A stretch of DNA of 49,548 nt from an uncultured Ruminococcus sp. (GCA_947627175.1 CANQVA010000015.1:1-49548); one strand, 5' to 3'. Positions 17,818 to 26,471 are shown, numbered from the stretch's first letter. Translations and numbers: made by a program. Notes: a model not told the origin generated them from the letters alone.

Positions 17818-19086
17818 ATGAGTATAAGAGATTTAATTGAAATGGAGTGTTCTTCCTGTAAAAACGTTCTGTATGCAGACAAAAATTCTGAACACTGGTA
17901 CTGCGGATACTGCGGTAAAAGAATTGACATTAAAGCAGCAGCAGAACTTCAGGAAAAAGAAAATAAACTAAAGGCAAAAGAGGCAGAACTTAAAATAAGA
18001 GAAAATGCCCTTAAAAAGAAAGAGGTTGAATTTAAGGAAAAAGAAAATCTGCTGAAAATGCTTGAAGCAGGGGAAGAAATCGCCAAGCCGTCAGCACCGT
18101 CAGGCCCTACTTTCAAAGTTGAAGCTGCTGCGGGCGGAGAAGTTCCGAAACTTAACAGACCTGATACTGTTCTGAATAATCCTGAAATGAAATTCACAAA
18201 TCTTGCATCAGATAAAAAAGTATCAGAACCTGCAAAGAAACCCGAATCACCTGTAAAACCTGTTTCGGCAAACCCTGCACCGATAAAACCGGTTCCTGAA
18301 AAGAAACCCGAACCCGCTCCGGTAAAATCTGTTGCTGAAAAGAAACCCGACCCCGCACCGGTAAAACCCGTTCCCGAAAAGAAAACCGAACCCGCTCCCG
18401 TAAAACCCGTTCCCGAAAATAAACCCGAACCTGCACCGAAAAAGGAAAATCCTGCTAATGAATTTGGCGATGTTAAAAAGACTGCAAATAAAGAATTTGA
18501 AATGAATGAACATACACTTGTTAAGTACAACAGTACAAATGTAAATGTATCAAAAGTTCATATTCCTTTCAATGTGTGGAGAATAGGCTCATCCGCCTTT
18601 AAGGACAATAAAAATATTACTTCAATAGTTTGTGGTGACCACATAAAAGAAATAGGCGATTCTGCTTTTATGAACTGTACTGAACTTACAGAAGTACAGC
18701 TTCCGAGTGAACTTAAAAAAATCAATTACAAGACTTTCAACGGCTGTACAAAGCTTAAATCAATTACAATTCCCGAAAGAGTTGAAGAGATTATGTGTGA
18801 TTCAATGGTATGTGGTCTTGAAGAAATAGTCTTTGAAAGTCCACGTACAACATGGGAACAAGCAAACGAATTTGCAGATGCTTCATTCTCTATTGACAAA
18901 AACGGAAACGGTAAAGGTGTAAGCCGTATCATTTTCAAAGGAACTGAATATAAAGCCGTTGATATTTTCAAATACGGCAGTATTTCAAATTATTTCAAAT
19001 CAAACGGTTTATGTCAGTATTGCGGTAGTAAATTCAGTATGTTCAACGGAAAATGCCCTGTCTGTAAAACAAAGAAAGATTATTAA
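17818..19086 (+). CDS. Zinc-ribbon / coiled-coil / Pro-rich repeat / LRR protein
   Basis: 422 residues, no signal peptide. Order: N-terminal zinc ribbon (Cys11, Cys14, Cys29, Cys32); a coiled coil rich in Lys and Glu (about 42-80); a Pro/Lys/Glu linker with about five near-repeats of the type PVKPVPEKKPEPA (about 140-205); two or three BspA-type leucine-rich repeats (about 240-325); and a C-terminal zinc ribbon (CQYC, CPVC). I know no family with this exact order. The repeat region yields long minus-strand ORFs that are shadows. The pyrK start is only 9 bases downstream, so this gene probably heads the pyr transcript. Its role is unknown; a scaffold or nucleic-acid/protein-binding function is possible. 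Confidence 0.75.
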   Translation: MSIRDLIEMECSSCKNVLYADKNSEHWYCGYCGKRIDIKAAAELQEKENKLKAKEAELKIRENALKKKEVEFKEKENLLKMLEAGEEIAKPSAPSGPTFKVEAAAGGEVPKLNRPDTVLNNPEMKFTNLASDKKVSEPAKKPESPVKPVSANPAPIKPVPEKKPEPAPVKSVAEKKPDPAPVKPVPEKKTEPAPVKPVPENKPEPAPKKENPANEFGDVKKTANKEFEMNEHTLVKYNSTNVNVSKVHIPFNVWRIGSSAFKDNKNITSIVCGDHIKEIGDSAFMNCTELTEVQLPSELKKINYKTFNGCTKLKSITIPERVEEIMCDSMVCGLEEIVFESPRTTWEQANEFADASFSIDKNGNGKGVSRIIFKGTEYKAVDIFKYGSISNYFKSNGLCQYCGSKFSMFNGKCPVCKTKKDY

Positions 19087-19095
19087 GGAGTTATA

Positions 19096-19863
19096 ATGAA
19101 ATATACACAAGGAAAATATCTTATTTTAAAGAAAACTGCTGTAGCACGTGAAATATACAGCTTTATAATAAAGTGTCCGGAGATTGCAGACATTGCGTCT
19201 GCCGGACAGTTTGTGCATATCAGAGCAGGCAATTTTACACTCCGCCGTCCCATTTCAATATGTGGAATTGACAGAAACAAAGGTACAATTCGTATTGTCT
19301 TTGAAGTAAGGGGAGAGGGAACAGCAGAAATATCAAGGCTTAATGAAGGCAGTTTTATTGATATGCTTGCACCGCTCGGACATGGATTTACAATAAATCG
19401 ATTTAAAAAAGTTGTTCTTATCGGCGGAGGTATCGGAACGCCCCCTATGTTGCCACTTGCTGAAATTTATGGAGAAAAGGCTGTTGTAATTTCAGGATTC
19501 AGAAGTGCAGATGCTGTTATTTTACAGGACGACTTTAAAAAGACTGGTGCGAAAACTATTTTATGTACTGACGACGGCTCTCTCGGAATACATGGATTTG
19601 TTACACGTCCTTTTACTGAACTTGCTGAAAAAGGCGGTATAGATGCAGTATATGCTTGTGGGCCTATGCCGATGCTCAAAGGTATAGCGGAAATATGCAA
19701 GAAATATAATATTTTCTGTGAAGTTTCGCTTGAAGAACGAATGGCGTGCGGAATAGGTGCTTGTCTTGGCTGTGCGTGCCGTACTTTAAGAAACGATGAA
19801 GAATATTTTGCACACGTCTGCAAGGACGGACCTGTTTTCAATGCCGGGGAGGTGATTTGGTAA
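19096..19863 (+). CDS. pyrK: Dihydroorotate dehydrogenase electron-transfer subunit
   Basis: 255 residues. PyrK carries FAD and a [2Fe-2S] cluster and passes electrons from PyrD to NAD+ in pyrimidine synthesis. The FAD part has RRPISICGID, and the nucleotide-binding part has VLIGGGIGTPPM and CGPMPML. The C-terminal cluster motif is MACGIGACLGCAC with a fourth Cys in HVCKDGPVF. AAGGAG precedes the ATG. Its TAA overlaps the pyrD ATG as TAATG, the usual translationally coupled pair. Confidence 0.95.
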   Translation: MKYTQGKYLILKKTAVAREIYSFIIKCPEIADIASAGQFVHIRAGNFTLRRPISICGIDRNKGTIRIVFEVRGEGTAEISRLNEGSFIDMLAPLGHGFTINRFKKVVLIGGGIGTPPMLPLAEIYGEKAVVISGFRSADAVILQDDFKKTGAKTILCTDDGSLGIHGFVTRPFTELAEKGGIDAVYACGPMPMLKGIAEICKKYNIFCEVSLEERMACGIGACLGCACRTLRNDEEYFAHVCKDGPVFNAGEVIW

Positions 19864-20774
19864 TGGCTGATTTATCTGTAAAAATATGTGGTATTGATTT
19901 TAAGAACCCTGTAATCCCTGCTTCAGGAGTTTTTGGTTATGGCAGGGAATATGAAGAACTTTTTTCTCTTGACAGGCTCGGAGGTATCGCAACTAAAGGT
20001 ACTACTCTTAATCGCCGTACAGGAAATCTTGCACCACGAATTGCCGAAACTCCTTCAGGAATGCTTAATTCCGTCGGACTGCAAAATCCGGGTATTGACC
20101 ATTTTATTGAAAAAGAACTTCCTTATCTTCTTGAAAAAGATATTGTAATACTTGCTAATATAGCAGGTTCTACAATAGAAGAATGCGTACAGGTTGCGGA
20201 AAAGCTTGAACATACCGATGTTCATATGATTGAACTGAATATATCATGTCCAAACGTAAAACAGGGTGGTGCGGCTTTCGGAACAAGCTGTGATATGGCT
20301 GGTGAAGTAGTAAGGCAAGTAAGGAAAGCGACTTCAAAACCCCTTGTTGTCAAGCTATCACCTAATGTAACAAGTATAACTGATATTGCGAAATCTGTTG
20401 AAAATGCAGGTGCAGATGCTGTTTCACTTATAAATACACTTCTTGGTATGAGAATAGATATAAATACAGGCAGACCAATTCTGCGTAATAATGTAGGCGG
20501 AATGAGTGGTTCGGCAGTTTTTCCGATAGCCGTCAGAATGGTATGGCAAGTGGCAAACGCTGTAAAAATTCCTGTTATAGGTATGGGCGGAGTTTCAAGC
20601 GGACGTGATGCAATAGAACTTATGATAGCAGGAGCAAGTGCTGTGCAGGTAGGTGCGGCAATATTTACTGACCCTTATGCTCCCATTAAAATTATCGACG
20701 AAATAAACGAGTTTCTTGACAGTAAAAATATATCTTCTGTACGTGATATTATCGGTACAGTAAAGCCTTGGTGA
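19863..20774 (+). CDS. pyrD: Dihydroorotate dehydrogenase, class 1B catalytic subunit
   Basis: 303 residues from the ATG at 19863, which GGGGAGGTG precedes at 8 bases. It oxidises dihydroorotate to orotate using FMN. Motifs: NPVIPASGVFGYG, ATKGTT, LNISCPNVKQGG with the active-site Cys typical of class 1, and GMGGVSSGRDA plus GASAVQVGAA for the FMN phosphate. The adjacent pyrK confirms subtype 1B. No other pyr genes are in the window. Confidence 0.95.
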   Translation: MADLSVKICGIDFKNPVIPASGVFGYGREYEELFSLDRLGGIATKGTTLNRRTGNLAPRIAETPSGMLNSVGLQNPGIDHFIEKELPYLLEKDIVILANIAGSTIEECVQVAEKLEHTDVHMIELNISCPNVKQGGAAFGTSCDMAGEVVRQVRKATSKPLVVKLSPNVTSITDIAKSVENAGADAVSLINTLLGMRIDINTGRPILRNNVGGMSGSAVFPIAVRMVWQVANAVKIPVIGMGGVSSGRDAIELMIAGASAVQVGAAIFTDPYAPIKIIDEINEFLDSKNISSVRDIIGTVKPW

Positions 20775-20780
20775 CAGAAT

Positions 20781-21212
20781 ATGATAATAATGTCTGTTGA
20801 TTTCGGCGATTCAAGAACGGGTATAGCAGTTTGCGGAAAAAGCGAAATGATAGCTTCACCCGTATGTGTCATATCGGAAAAGGATTTTAATAAATGCATA
20901 GAAAAAACCGCCGTTCTTGCGAAAGAACAGCGGGCAGAAGAAATAGTAGTCGGATATCCGAAGAATATGAACGGAACTATTGGCGAAAGAGCGGAAAAGT
21001 GCCGTCTGTTTTCGGAAAAACTTTCAGAACTTGTTGAATGTCCTGTGAAACTATGGGACGAACGCTGTACAACAATTTCTGCACATAACGCCCTTAATGT
21101 TACTAATACAAGAGGCAAAAAGCGTAAAGCAGTAGTTGATGCTGTTGCGGCAGTAATAATTCTTGAAAGTTATCTCGGATACCGTCGTAATACAGGGGAA
21201 TCCGTTACATAA
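20781..21212 (+). CDS. ruvX: YqgF/RuvX family putative Holliday junction resolvase / pre-16S rRNA nuclease
   Basis: 143 residues, RNase H-like fold. The first strand MSVDFGDSRTGIAV carries the usual catalytic Asp; EEIVVGYPKNMNG, LWDERCTT with an acidic pair, and VVDAVAAVIILESYL follow. The family removes the 5' extension of pre-16S rRNA and may act on DNA junctions. It starts 7 bases after pyrD, so it is co-transcribed. Its 3' end overlaps the antisense small gene by 8 bases. Confidence 0.88.
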   Translation: MIIMSVDFGDSRTGIAVCGKSEMIASPVCVISEKDFNKCIEKTAVLAKEQRAEEIVVGYPKNMNGTIGERAEKCRLFSEKLSELVECPVKLWDERCTTISAHNALNVTNTRGKKRKAVVDAVAAVIILESYLGYRRNTGESVT

Positions 21213-21378
21213 TAACTGATTTTATATCATCAAGAAGATGCCCTGCGGCTTTTAAGGTTTTTCCTGCATCTTTCTTGATACCATATTTTTTAACAGGTGT
21301 TGCAGTAGTAAGGGCGTAGCACGCAAATCCTGCCAACGCTCCTACAACTGTACCCTTTGCAATTGATTTCATATCCAT
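21205..21378 (-). CDS. 57-residue membrane-associated small protein
   Basis: The ATG at 21378 has AAGGAG 9 bases upstream; the stop is at 21207-21205. The product starts MDMKSIAKGTVVGALAGFAC, a Gly/Ala-rich single membrane or amphipathic helix, followed by a Lys-rich tail (KKYGIKKDAGKTLKAAGHLL). It resembles short YtxH-like envelope or stress proteins, but a named family is not certain. It converges on ruvX with an 8-base overlap. Confidence 0.65.
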   Translation of the reverse strand: MDMKSIAKGTVVGALAGFACYALTTATPVKKYGIKKDAGKTLKAAGHLLDDIKSVIM

Positions 21379-21491
21379 ATTATTCTCCTTGAAAAAAGCC
21401 GTCCTTACGGCTGACGGCGAGCCAAGTCATCGGATAATTCCGATACATATATTTTCTGCCGTAAATCTTATATTATACATGGTGAAATAAA

Positions 21492-21989
21492 ATGCATAAT
21501 CTTAACATTGTTCTTGTTGAACCTCAAATTCCCCAGAATACCGGCAATATTTCAAGAACTTGTGCTGTGACGGGTGCAAGACTTCATCTTGTAAAACCGT
21601 TTGGTTTTGAGATTACCGACAAGCACCTTAAACGTGCCGGTCTTGATTATTGGGATAAACTTGATATAACATATTATGACAGTCTGCCCGATTTTTTTGA
21701 AAAAAATGCGGACGGAAAATTTTTTTATTTTACAACAAAAGGTAAAAATGTACATAGTGATATTGATTATCCTGATTGTTCATATCTTATTTTCGGACGT
21801 GAGGACAAGGGACTGCCTGAAGAACTTCTTTATAAAAATCCTGAAAGTTGTGCAAGAATACCAATGAGAAATGAACTCCGCAGTCTTAATCTTTCAAATT
21901 CCGTCGCTGTAGCAGTGTATGAAGTTCTAAGACAATGGGAATATCCTGACCTTTCACGTGAGGGAAAACTTACAAAATACAATTGGTAA
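21492..21989 (+). CDS. trmL: tRNA (cytidine/uridine-34-2'-O)-methyltransferase
   Basis: 165 residues, SPOUT fold. TrmL methylates the wobble nucleotide of tRNA-Leu isoacceptors with S-adenosylmethionine. Motifs: VEPQIPQNTGNISRTCA at the N-terminus, YLIFGREDKGLPEEL in the knot, IPMRNELRSLNLSNSVAVAVYE near the C-terminus. Length is the family norm. The ribosome site is weak (GGTGAAA). Confidence 0.93.
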   Translation: MHNLNIVLVEPQIPQNTGNISRTCAVTGARLHLVKPFGFEITDKHLKRAGLDYWDKLDITYYDSLPDFFEKNADGKFFYFTTKGKNVHSDIDYPDCSYLIFGREDKGLPEELLYKNPESCARIPMRNELRSLNLSNSVAVAVYEVLRQWEYPDLSREGKLTKYNW

Positions 21990-22004
21990 AGGAGAAATAA
22001 AATA

Positions 22005-22877
22005 ATGAGTAAAATTATGATTATGACAGACTCCTGTTGTGACCTTGACAAAAAAACTATTGAAGAAATCGGTATAAAAGTTCTGCCTTTTACGCTTACT
22101 ATAGGTGGTGAAAGTTTCAAGGAAATTTTTGACAAGTCAACTCAGGAAGTCTATGAAATAATGTTGAATACTGACGAAATACCGAAACATTCTCAAATAT
22201 CTCCCGTTACATTTGAGGAAACATATAAAGAATTATATGAACAGGGATATACTGATATTATTTCTGTTTCAATAAACAGTCAGGGTTCGGGAACATATAA
22301 TAATTCTATTATAGGGAAAAATGACTTTTTTGAAAATAATCCCAAAGCAGAGGGAAAAATAAGAATTTTCAATATTGATTCAAGATGTTATACTATTTTT
22401 TATGGTTATCCGATTATGGAGGCAGTCAAGAAAATCCGCAAAGGTGCGGAAGCAGAAGATATTGTTGCATATCTTGAAGAATGGTTCAATGTCTGTGCGA
22501 TTTATGCAGTGCCGTATAGTCTTAAATATGCAAAGAAATCGGGAAGAATTTCCGCTGTTGCCGCTTTTGCGGGTGAACTTCTGGGACTTAAACCTATTAT
22601 TGAATTTGCCGACAATGGTACAAAAACTATTGATAAAATAAGAGGCGAAAAAAATATTGTTTCAAAACTCGTGGACTGCGTTGAAAAAAGAATGATACCG
22701 CAAACTCCATACCTTATAATACATGGTCATGACGTTACACTTGCAAAAGAAGTTGAAAAGGAACTTGCAAAAAGAACAGGACGAAAAGCCGAAATGTTTA
22801 ATCCGATAGGGGCGGCTGTTGCGTCAAATATAGGGCCTGATGTTGTTGCGGTACTTGTCCGCCGAAAAGGAAAATAA
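22005..22877 (+). CDS. DegV-family fatty-acid-binding protein
   Basis: 290 residues. DegV/FakB proteins bind a fatty acid and present it to the kinase FakA. Motifs: MIMTDSCCDLD at the N-terminus, HSQISPVTFEETY, SVSINSQGSGTYNN, SRCYTIFYG, YAKKSGRISAVAAF and IGAAVASNIGPDVV. AAAGGAGAA precedes the ATG, 15 bases after trmL. No fakA is present in the window. The lipid role is family knowledge and is not proved for this copy. Confidence 0.92.
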   Translation: MSKIMIMTDSCCDLDKKTIEEIGIKVLPFTLTIGGESFKEIFDKSTQEVYEIMLNTDEIPKHSQISPVTFEETYKELYEQGYTDIISVSINSQGSGTYNNSIIGKNDFFENNPKAEGKIRIFNIDSRCYTIFYGYPIMEAVKKIRKGAEAEDIVAYLEEWFNVCAIYAVPYSLKYAKKSGRISAVAAFAGELLGLKPIIEFADNGTKTIDKIRGEKNIVSKLVDCVEKRMIPQTPYLIIHGHDVTLAKEVEKELAKRTGRKAEMFNPIGAAVASNIGPDVVAVLVRRKGK

Positions 22878-22880
22878 TAA

Positions 22881-22914
22881 AAAAGGGAACGTTTTAAGCG
22901 TTCCCTTTTTATAT
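22881..22914. terminator. Bidirectional terminator between degV-type gene and spore protein gene
   Basis: AAAAGGGAACG and CGTTCCCTTTT form an 11-base-pair stem around seven bases. It serves both converging genes. Confidence 0.88.
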
Positions 22915-22916
22915 AA

Positions 22917-23123
22917 TTACTGCTTTTTGTAAGAGTCAATCATTTTCTTTACCATGTTGCCGCCGATTGAACCGGCTTCTCTTGAAGTGAGGTCACCGTT
23001 ATAACCTTCCTTGAGGTTGATGCCGAGTTCATTGGCAGATTCTACCTTGAATCTTTCGAGAGCCTCTCTGCCCTTCTGCGTCATACCACCGTTATTATTA
23101 CTGTTGTTATTACTGTTGCTCAT
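22917..23123 (-). CDS. Alpha/beta-type small acid-soluble spore protein
   Basis: 68 residues from the ATG at 23123, preceded by AAAGGAGA. A short Asn/Ser-rich head is followed by the conserved DNA-binding core: ALERFKVESANELGI, the germination-protease-site-like region and DLTSREAGSIGGNMVKKMI. These proteins coat spore DNA and protect it from UV and heat. Presence implies an endospore-forming ancestry or ability. Confidence 0.92.
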   Translation of the reverse strand: MSNSNNNSNNNGGMTQKGREALERFKVESANELGINLKEGYNGDLTSREAGSIGGNMVKKMIDSYKKQ

Positions 23124-23167
23124 GATAAATTCTCCTTTGAAAAAATGAATTGTTGATGCCGTGATAG

Positions 23168-23196
23168 TATTATGACACATCATAAGCAGAATATTT
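23168..23196 (-). promoter_or_regulatory. Possible forespore (sigma-G type) promoter
   Basis: On the minus strand a CATAATA box (23174-23168) lies 17 bases downstream of AAATA (23196-23192). This resembles the sigma-G pattern. It fits the spore protein gene, but the -35 match is partial. Confidence 0.35.
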
Positions 23197-23204
23197 GTGG
23201 TAAT

Positions 23205-24347
23205 TTATTCCATTAAATTATATTTATCATCATATTTATCAAGAAAATTATGAACACCTGCATTATCTTTGTAAGCTATAATTGTATTAAGATTTACATT
23301 TTCCACACTGCGGAAAATATTTTTTTCAACTTGCGGATTGATTTTTTTCAGTTCAGCTATAAGGTTTTTTATTTCAAGTCTTTTAGATACTGAACGCCCG
23401 TCGGGTTCACAAGTCGTGCAATTGTCGGTGAATTTGCACGCACACTGTATAAAATGCAAATCGTTGTAATCACGCCAATGCTTTATGTCATCTTCACGGA
23501 CAAGATAAAGCGGACGAATAAGTTCCATTCCCTCAAAATTTGTGCTATGAAGTTTCGGCATCATAGTCTGAATTTGTCCGCCGTAAAGCATACCCATCAG
23601 AATAGTTTCAATAACATCATCGAAATGATGACCGAGGGCAATTTTATTACAGCCAAGTTCTTTCGCCTTGTTGTAAAGATATCCACGCCGCATTCTTGCA
23701 CATATATAGCAGGGATTTTTTTCAATATTGAAAACCGATTCAAAAATATCTGATTCAAAAATATTTATAGGAATAGACATTGACTCGGCATTTTTTTTAA
23801 TTATATCAAGGTTTTCAGGACTATAGCCCGGATTCATAACAAGAAATTTTACTTCAAACGGAAATTTGTCATGACGTTTAAGCTCCTGAAAAAGTTTTGC
23901 CATAAGCATTGAATCCTTTCCGCCTGAAATACAGACTGCAATTTTATCGCCCGGCAAAACAAGTCTGTATTCATTTATTGCTTTTGTGAATTTGCACCAT
24001 ATGGATTTTTTAAACTTTTTCCGAAGACTTTTTTCAACGTCCTCTGTAATTTGACGGTTTGTCATTTTATTACTAAGCCATTCAACATAACCGCCCGTAA
24101 GATTATATGCATCAAATCCTTTTTCACAGAGTTCATCAACAGCGTTATGGCTTATTATTCCGCTTTTACAGTAAATTATAATTTTTTTATCGTGTGGGAG
24201 TTCAGCCTGTAATATATCACTGTACGGAATATTCACTGAATTTTTTATATGTCCGTATTCAAATGCAGATTTATCACGTATATCAATTACAATATATTCA
24301 TTTTCGAATATATCTTTAAGTCTTTCAACTGTTATTTCTTTTGACAT
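23205..24347 (-). CDS. Rhodanese - TtcA/TtuA-type tRNA thiolation fusion protein
   Basis: 380 residues. An N-terminal rhodanese domain (about 1-95) has the active-site Cys60 in IIYCKSGIIS. A PP-loop ATPase domain (about 125-330) has SGGKDS at 141-146, CYIC at 213-216, GHHFDDVIET, and further Cys at 302, 304, 310 and 313. TtcA-like enzymes thiolate cytidine or uridine of tRNA using ATP and an iron-sulfur cluster. The fused rhodanese could supply persulfide sulfur directly. It lies downstream of gap, with a terminator between. Confidence 0.85.
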   Translation of the reverse strand: MSKEITVERLKDIFENEYIVIDIRDKSAFEYGHIKNSVNIPYSDILQAELPHDKKIIIYCKSGIISHNAVDELCEKGFDAYNLTGGYVEWLSNKMTNRQITEDVEKSLRKKFKKSIWCKFTKAINEYRLVLPGDKIAVCISGGKDSMLMAKLFQELKRHDKFPFEVKFLVMNPGYSPENLDIIKKNAESMSIPINIFESDIFESVFNIEKNPCYICARMRRGYLYNKAKELGCNKIALGHHFDDVIETILMGMLYGGQIQTMMPKLHSTNFEGMELIRPLYLVREDDIKHWRDYNDLHFIQCACKFTDNCTTCEPDGRSVSKRLEIKNLIAELKKINPQVEKNIFRSVENVNLNTIIAYKDNAGVHNFLDKYDDKYNLME

Positions 24348-24361
24348 TAAATCACCTTTCT

Positions 24362-24393
24362 ATAAAAAAGGACGGTTCAGAAAAGAACCGTCC
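24362..24393 (-). terminator. Terminator of gap
   Basis: On the minus strand GGACGGTTC, a six-base loop and GAACCGTCC are followed by TTTTTT. Confidence 0.85.
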
Positions 24394-24424
24394 CTTGAAA
24401 AAGTTTGTCCTGTTTTTTAATGGA

Positions 24425-25462
24425 TTAGCCGAGTTCAGCGAAATACTTGATAGTTCTTACCATCTGTGAAGTGTAAGAATTTTCGTTGTCGTACCATGAA
24501 ACAACCTGAACTTCATAGAGGTCGTCAGCAATCTTAGCAACCATTGTCTGTGTAGCATCAAAGAGTGAACCGAACTTCATGCCGATAACGTCAGAAGAAA
24601 CAATCTGGTCTTCATTGTAGCCGAATGAAGCAGAAGCAGCAGCCTTCATAGCAGCATTGATGCCTTCCTTAGTAACGTCTGCACCCTTTACAACAGCTGT
24701 AAGAATTGTTGTAGAACCTGTCGGAACAGGAACTCTCTGAGCAGAACCGATGAGTTTGCCGTTGAGTTCAGGAATTACAAGACCGATAGCCTTAGCAGCA
24801 CCTGTTGAGTTAGGAACGATGTTTGCAGCACCTGCTCTTGCTCTTCTGTAGTCGCCTTTTCTGTGAGGACCATCAAGAATCATCTGGTCGCCTGTATAAG
24901 CGTGAATTGTTGACATGATACCGCTCTGAATAGGAGCATAGTCATTAAGAGCCTTAGCCATAGGAGCGAGGCAGTTTGTTGTGCAAGATGCAGCGGAAAT
25001 TATTTTATCTTCAGGAGTAAGAGTTTTTTCATTTACGCTGTAAACGATAGTAGGGAGGTCATTGCCTGCGGGAGCAGAAATAACAACCTTCTTAGCACCT
25101 GCATCAATATGAGCCTGTGATTTAGCTTTTGAGCAGTAGAAGCCTGTACACTCAAGAACTACATCAACACCGATTTCACCCCAAGGGAGTTCAGCAGCGT
25201 TAGCCTTAGCATAGATTGTAAGTGTCTTGCCGTCAACAGTGATTGTACCTGCTTCATCATCAGCAGAAACAGTGTGAAGATTTTCACCGATTTTTCCGCA
25301 ATAACCGCCCTGAGCAGTATCATACTTGAGGAGCTGAGCGAGCATTGAAGGCTTTGTAAGGTCATTGATTGCAACTACCTCATAACCTTCAGCATCAAAC
25401 ATCTGTCTGAATGCAAGACGACCGATACGGCCGAAACCATTAATAGCAACTTTAACTGACAT
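24425..25462 (-). CDS. gap: Glyceraldehyde-3-phosphate dehydrogenase
   Basis: 345 residues from the ATG at 25462 ([16 protein letters not shown]), chosen because AGGAGGT lies 9 bases upstream; the longer in-frame start is in the leader. The NAD-binding Rossmann start NGFGRIGR and the active site SCTTNCLAP with catalytic Cys are present, and the C-terminal SWYDNENSY is complete. It oxidises glyceraldehyde-3-phosphate in glycolysis. Its codon use is more biased than that of its neighbours, as expected for a highly expressed gene. Confidence 0.97.
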   Translation of the reverse strand: MSVKVAINGFGRIGRLAFRQMFDAEGYEVVAINDLTKPSMLAQLLKYDTAQGGYCGKIGENLHTVSADDEAGTITVDGKTLTIYAKANAAELPWGEIGVDVVLECTGFYCSKAKSQAHIDAGAKKVVISAPAGNDLPTIVYSVNEKTLTPEDKIISAASCTTNCLAPMAKALNDYAPIQSGIMSTIHAYTGDQMILDGPHRKGDYRRARAGAANIVPNSTGAAKAIGLVIPELNGKLIGSAQRVPVPTGSTTILTAVVKGADVTKEGINAAMKAAASASFGYNEDQIVSSDVIGMKFGSLFDATQTMVAKIADDLYEVQVVSWYDNENSYTSQMVRTIKYFAELG

Positions 25463-25495
25463 TGGAAAATTACCTCCTAATAAATTTATATCTAT

Positions 25496-25524
25496 ATTAT
25501 AACTCAAACCGGAAAAATTTTCAA
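25496..25524 (-). promoter_or_regulatory. Promoter of gap
   Basis: TTGAAA (25524-25519), 17 bases, TATAAT (25501-25496) on the minus strand. Confidence 0.75.
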
Positions 25525-25640
25525 GGGGTTATATAAAAAAATAACATATTTTACAAATAATGTACATATATAACAAAAATCAAGTTATTTTAATCATTAT
25601 AATTGTTAAAAACGACGATAAGGAAAAATGGCTTTTCTAT

Positions 25641-25669
25641 TTCAATTTTTATGAAAAATATAGTATAAT
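25641..25669 (+). promoter_or_regulatory. Promoter of the 25701 gene
   Basis: TTCAAT (25641-25646), 17 bases, TATAAT (25664-25669). Confidence 0.5.
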
Positions 25670-25700
25670 TATATAAGAAGTTTCAGAAAAGGAGAATAAT

Positions 25701-26471
25701 ATGGATAATAAAAATAATATTGAAGATTTTTTTAAAAATCCGTTTGCGAAGGAATATCTAATTTACAATGATTCTGTTATCAGATATTCTGTAAGCGGAA
25801 TTTCGGTAGTTTGTGAAATGCTGAATGAAAATTTAAGGAAGAAAAAGTCAAATTTTGATGATGCGTGCATAACTGAAATGACTAATTGTATTATGGAGAT
25901 GTGCTATAATCTTATGAGGTCATCAGAATTAAGTACCATGCTTGCAAATATTCCTTCAGCAGAGTTGAATTACAGTATTGTAGAGGTGAGGGATTTTATA
26001 AGACTTTTTTCTGAAAAGTGCAGTACAGTTACAATGAATAAAGTTTTAATAAACTGTTCATGTGATGGGAATTTCAGAATAAATACAGATATAGACATAC
26101 TTGTTTACTTTATGATTAGATTTGTACGCCGTTTTGCGTTATCCTGCGAAAAAAATGCAGAGTTTGAACTGATGGGCAGATGCGTTGATGACAGTGTTGA
26201 AATAATTCTGAAATTCAAGAAAGACGAAAGTAAAGAAATCATTTCAGTTGAAGACGATTTTCCGGAAAAATACAGAGATGAAATAAATAAAATGTTTTCC
26301 GACAAGCTTAGTTTTAAAACTGAGTATGGAGAGGATTTTATGAAAGTAACATCTGCATTATACAAAGGAGAAAAAAAATCCGATTTAGAGAATGGCAGAA
26401 TTATTTTCTCAACTGATAAATTTTCAAAGTTCAATATAATGCTTGAAGATATAAATAAAAAATATCAGTAA
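25701..26471 (+). CDS. Unrecognised protein with histidine-kinase-like layout
   Basis: 256 residues, soluble. I do not recognise the family. A helical first half (TEMTNCIMEMCYNLMRSSE, VRDFIRLFSEKC) is followed by a segment reading INTDIDILVYFMIRFVRRFA, DDSVEIILKF. The order resembles the dimerisation helices and ATPase fold of sensor kinases, but the phosphorylated His and the Gly-rich ATP lid are not seen. It may be a degenerate kinase or anti-sigma-like protein; this is inference only. AAAGGAG precedes the ATG. The neighbours are gap (divergent) and the CYTH operon, which has its own promoter. Confidence 0.6.
   Translation: MDNKNNIEDFFKNPFAKEYLIYNDSVIRYSVSGISVVCEMLNENLRKKKSNFDDACITEMTNCIMEMCYNLMRSSELSTMLANIPSAELNYSIVEVRDFIRLFSEKCSTVTMNKVLINCSCDGNFRINTDIDILVYFMIRFVRRFALSCEKNAEFELMGRCVDDSVEIILKFKKDESKEIISVEDDFPEKYRDEINKMFSDKLSFKTEYGEDFMKVTSALYKGEKKSDLENGRIIFSTDKFSKFNIMLEDINKKYQ

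Noticed and set aside
18250..18440. CRISPR-like repeat array
   Set aside because: The units are coding, imperfect and without spacers.
17949..18530. Long minus-strand Gly/Phe/Ser-rich ORF over the repeat tract
   Set aside because: Complement of the Pro/Lys/Glu repeats; no ribosome site and no recognised motif.
2810..24393. GGACGGTTC hairpins at 2810 and 24370 as copies of one mobile repeat
   Set aside because: Similarity is limited to the stem; loops and flanks differ, so they are ordinary terminators.
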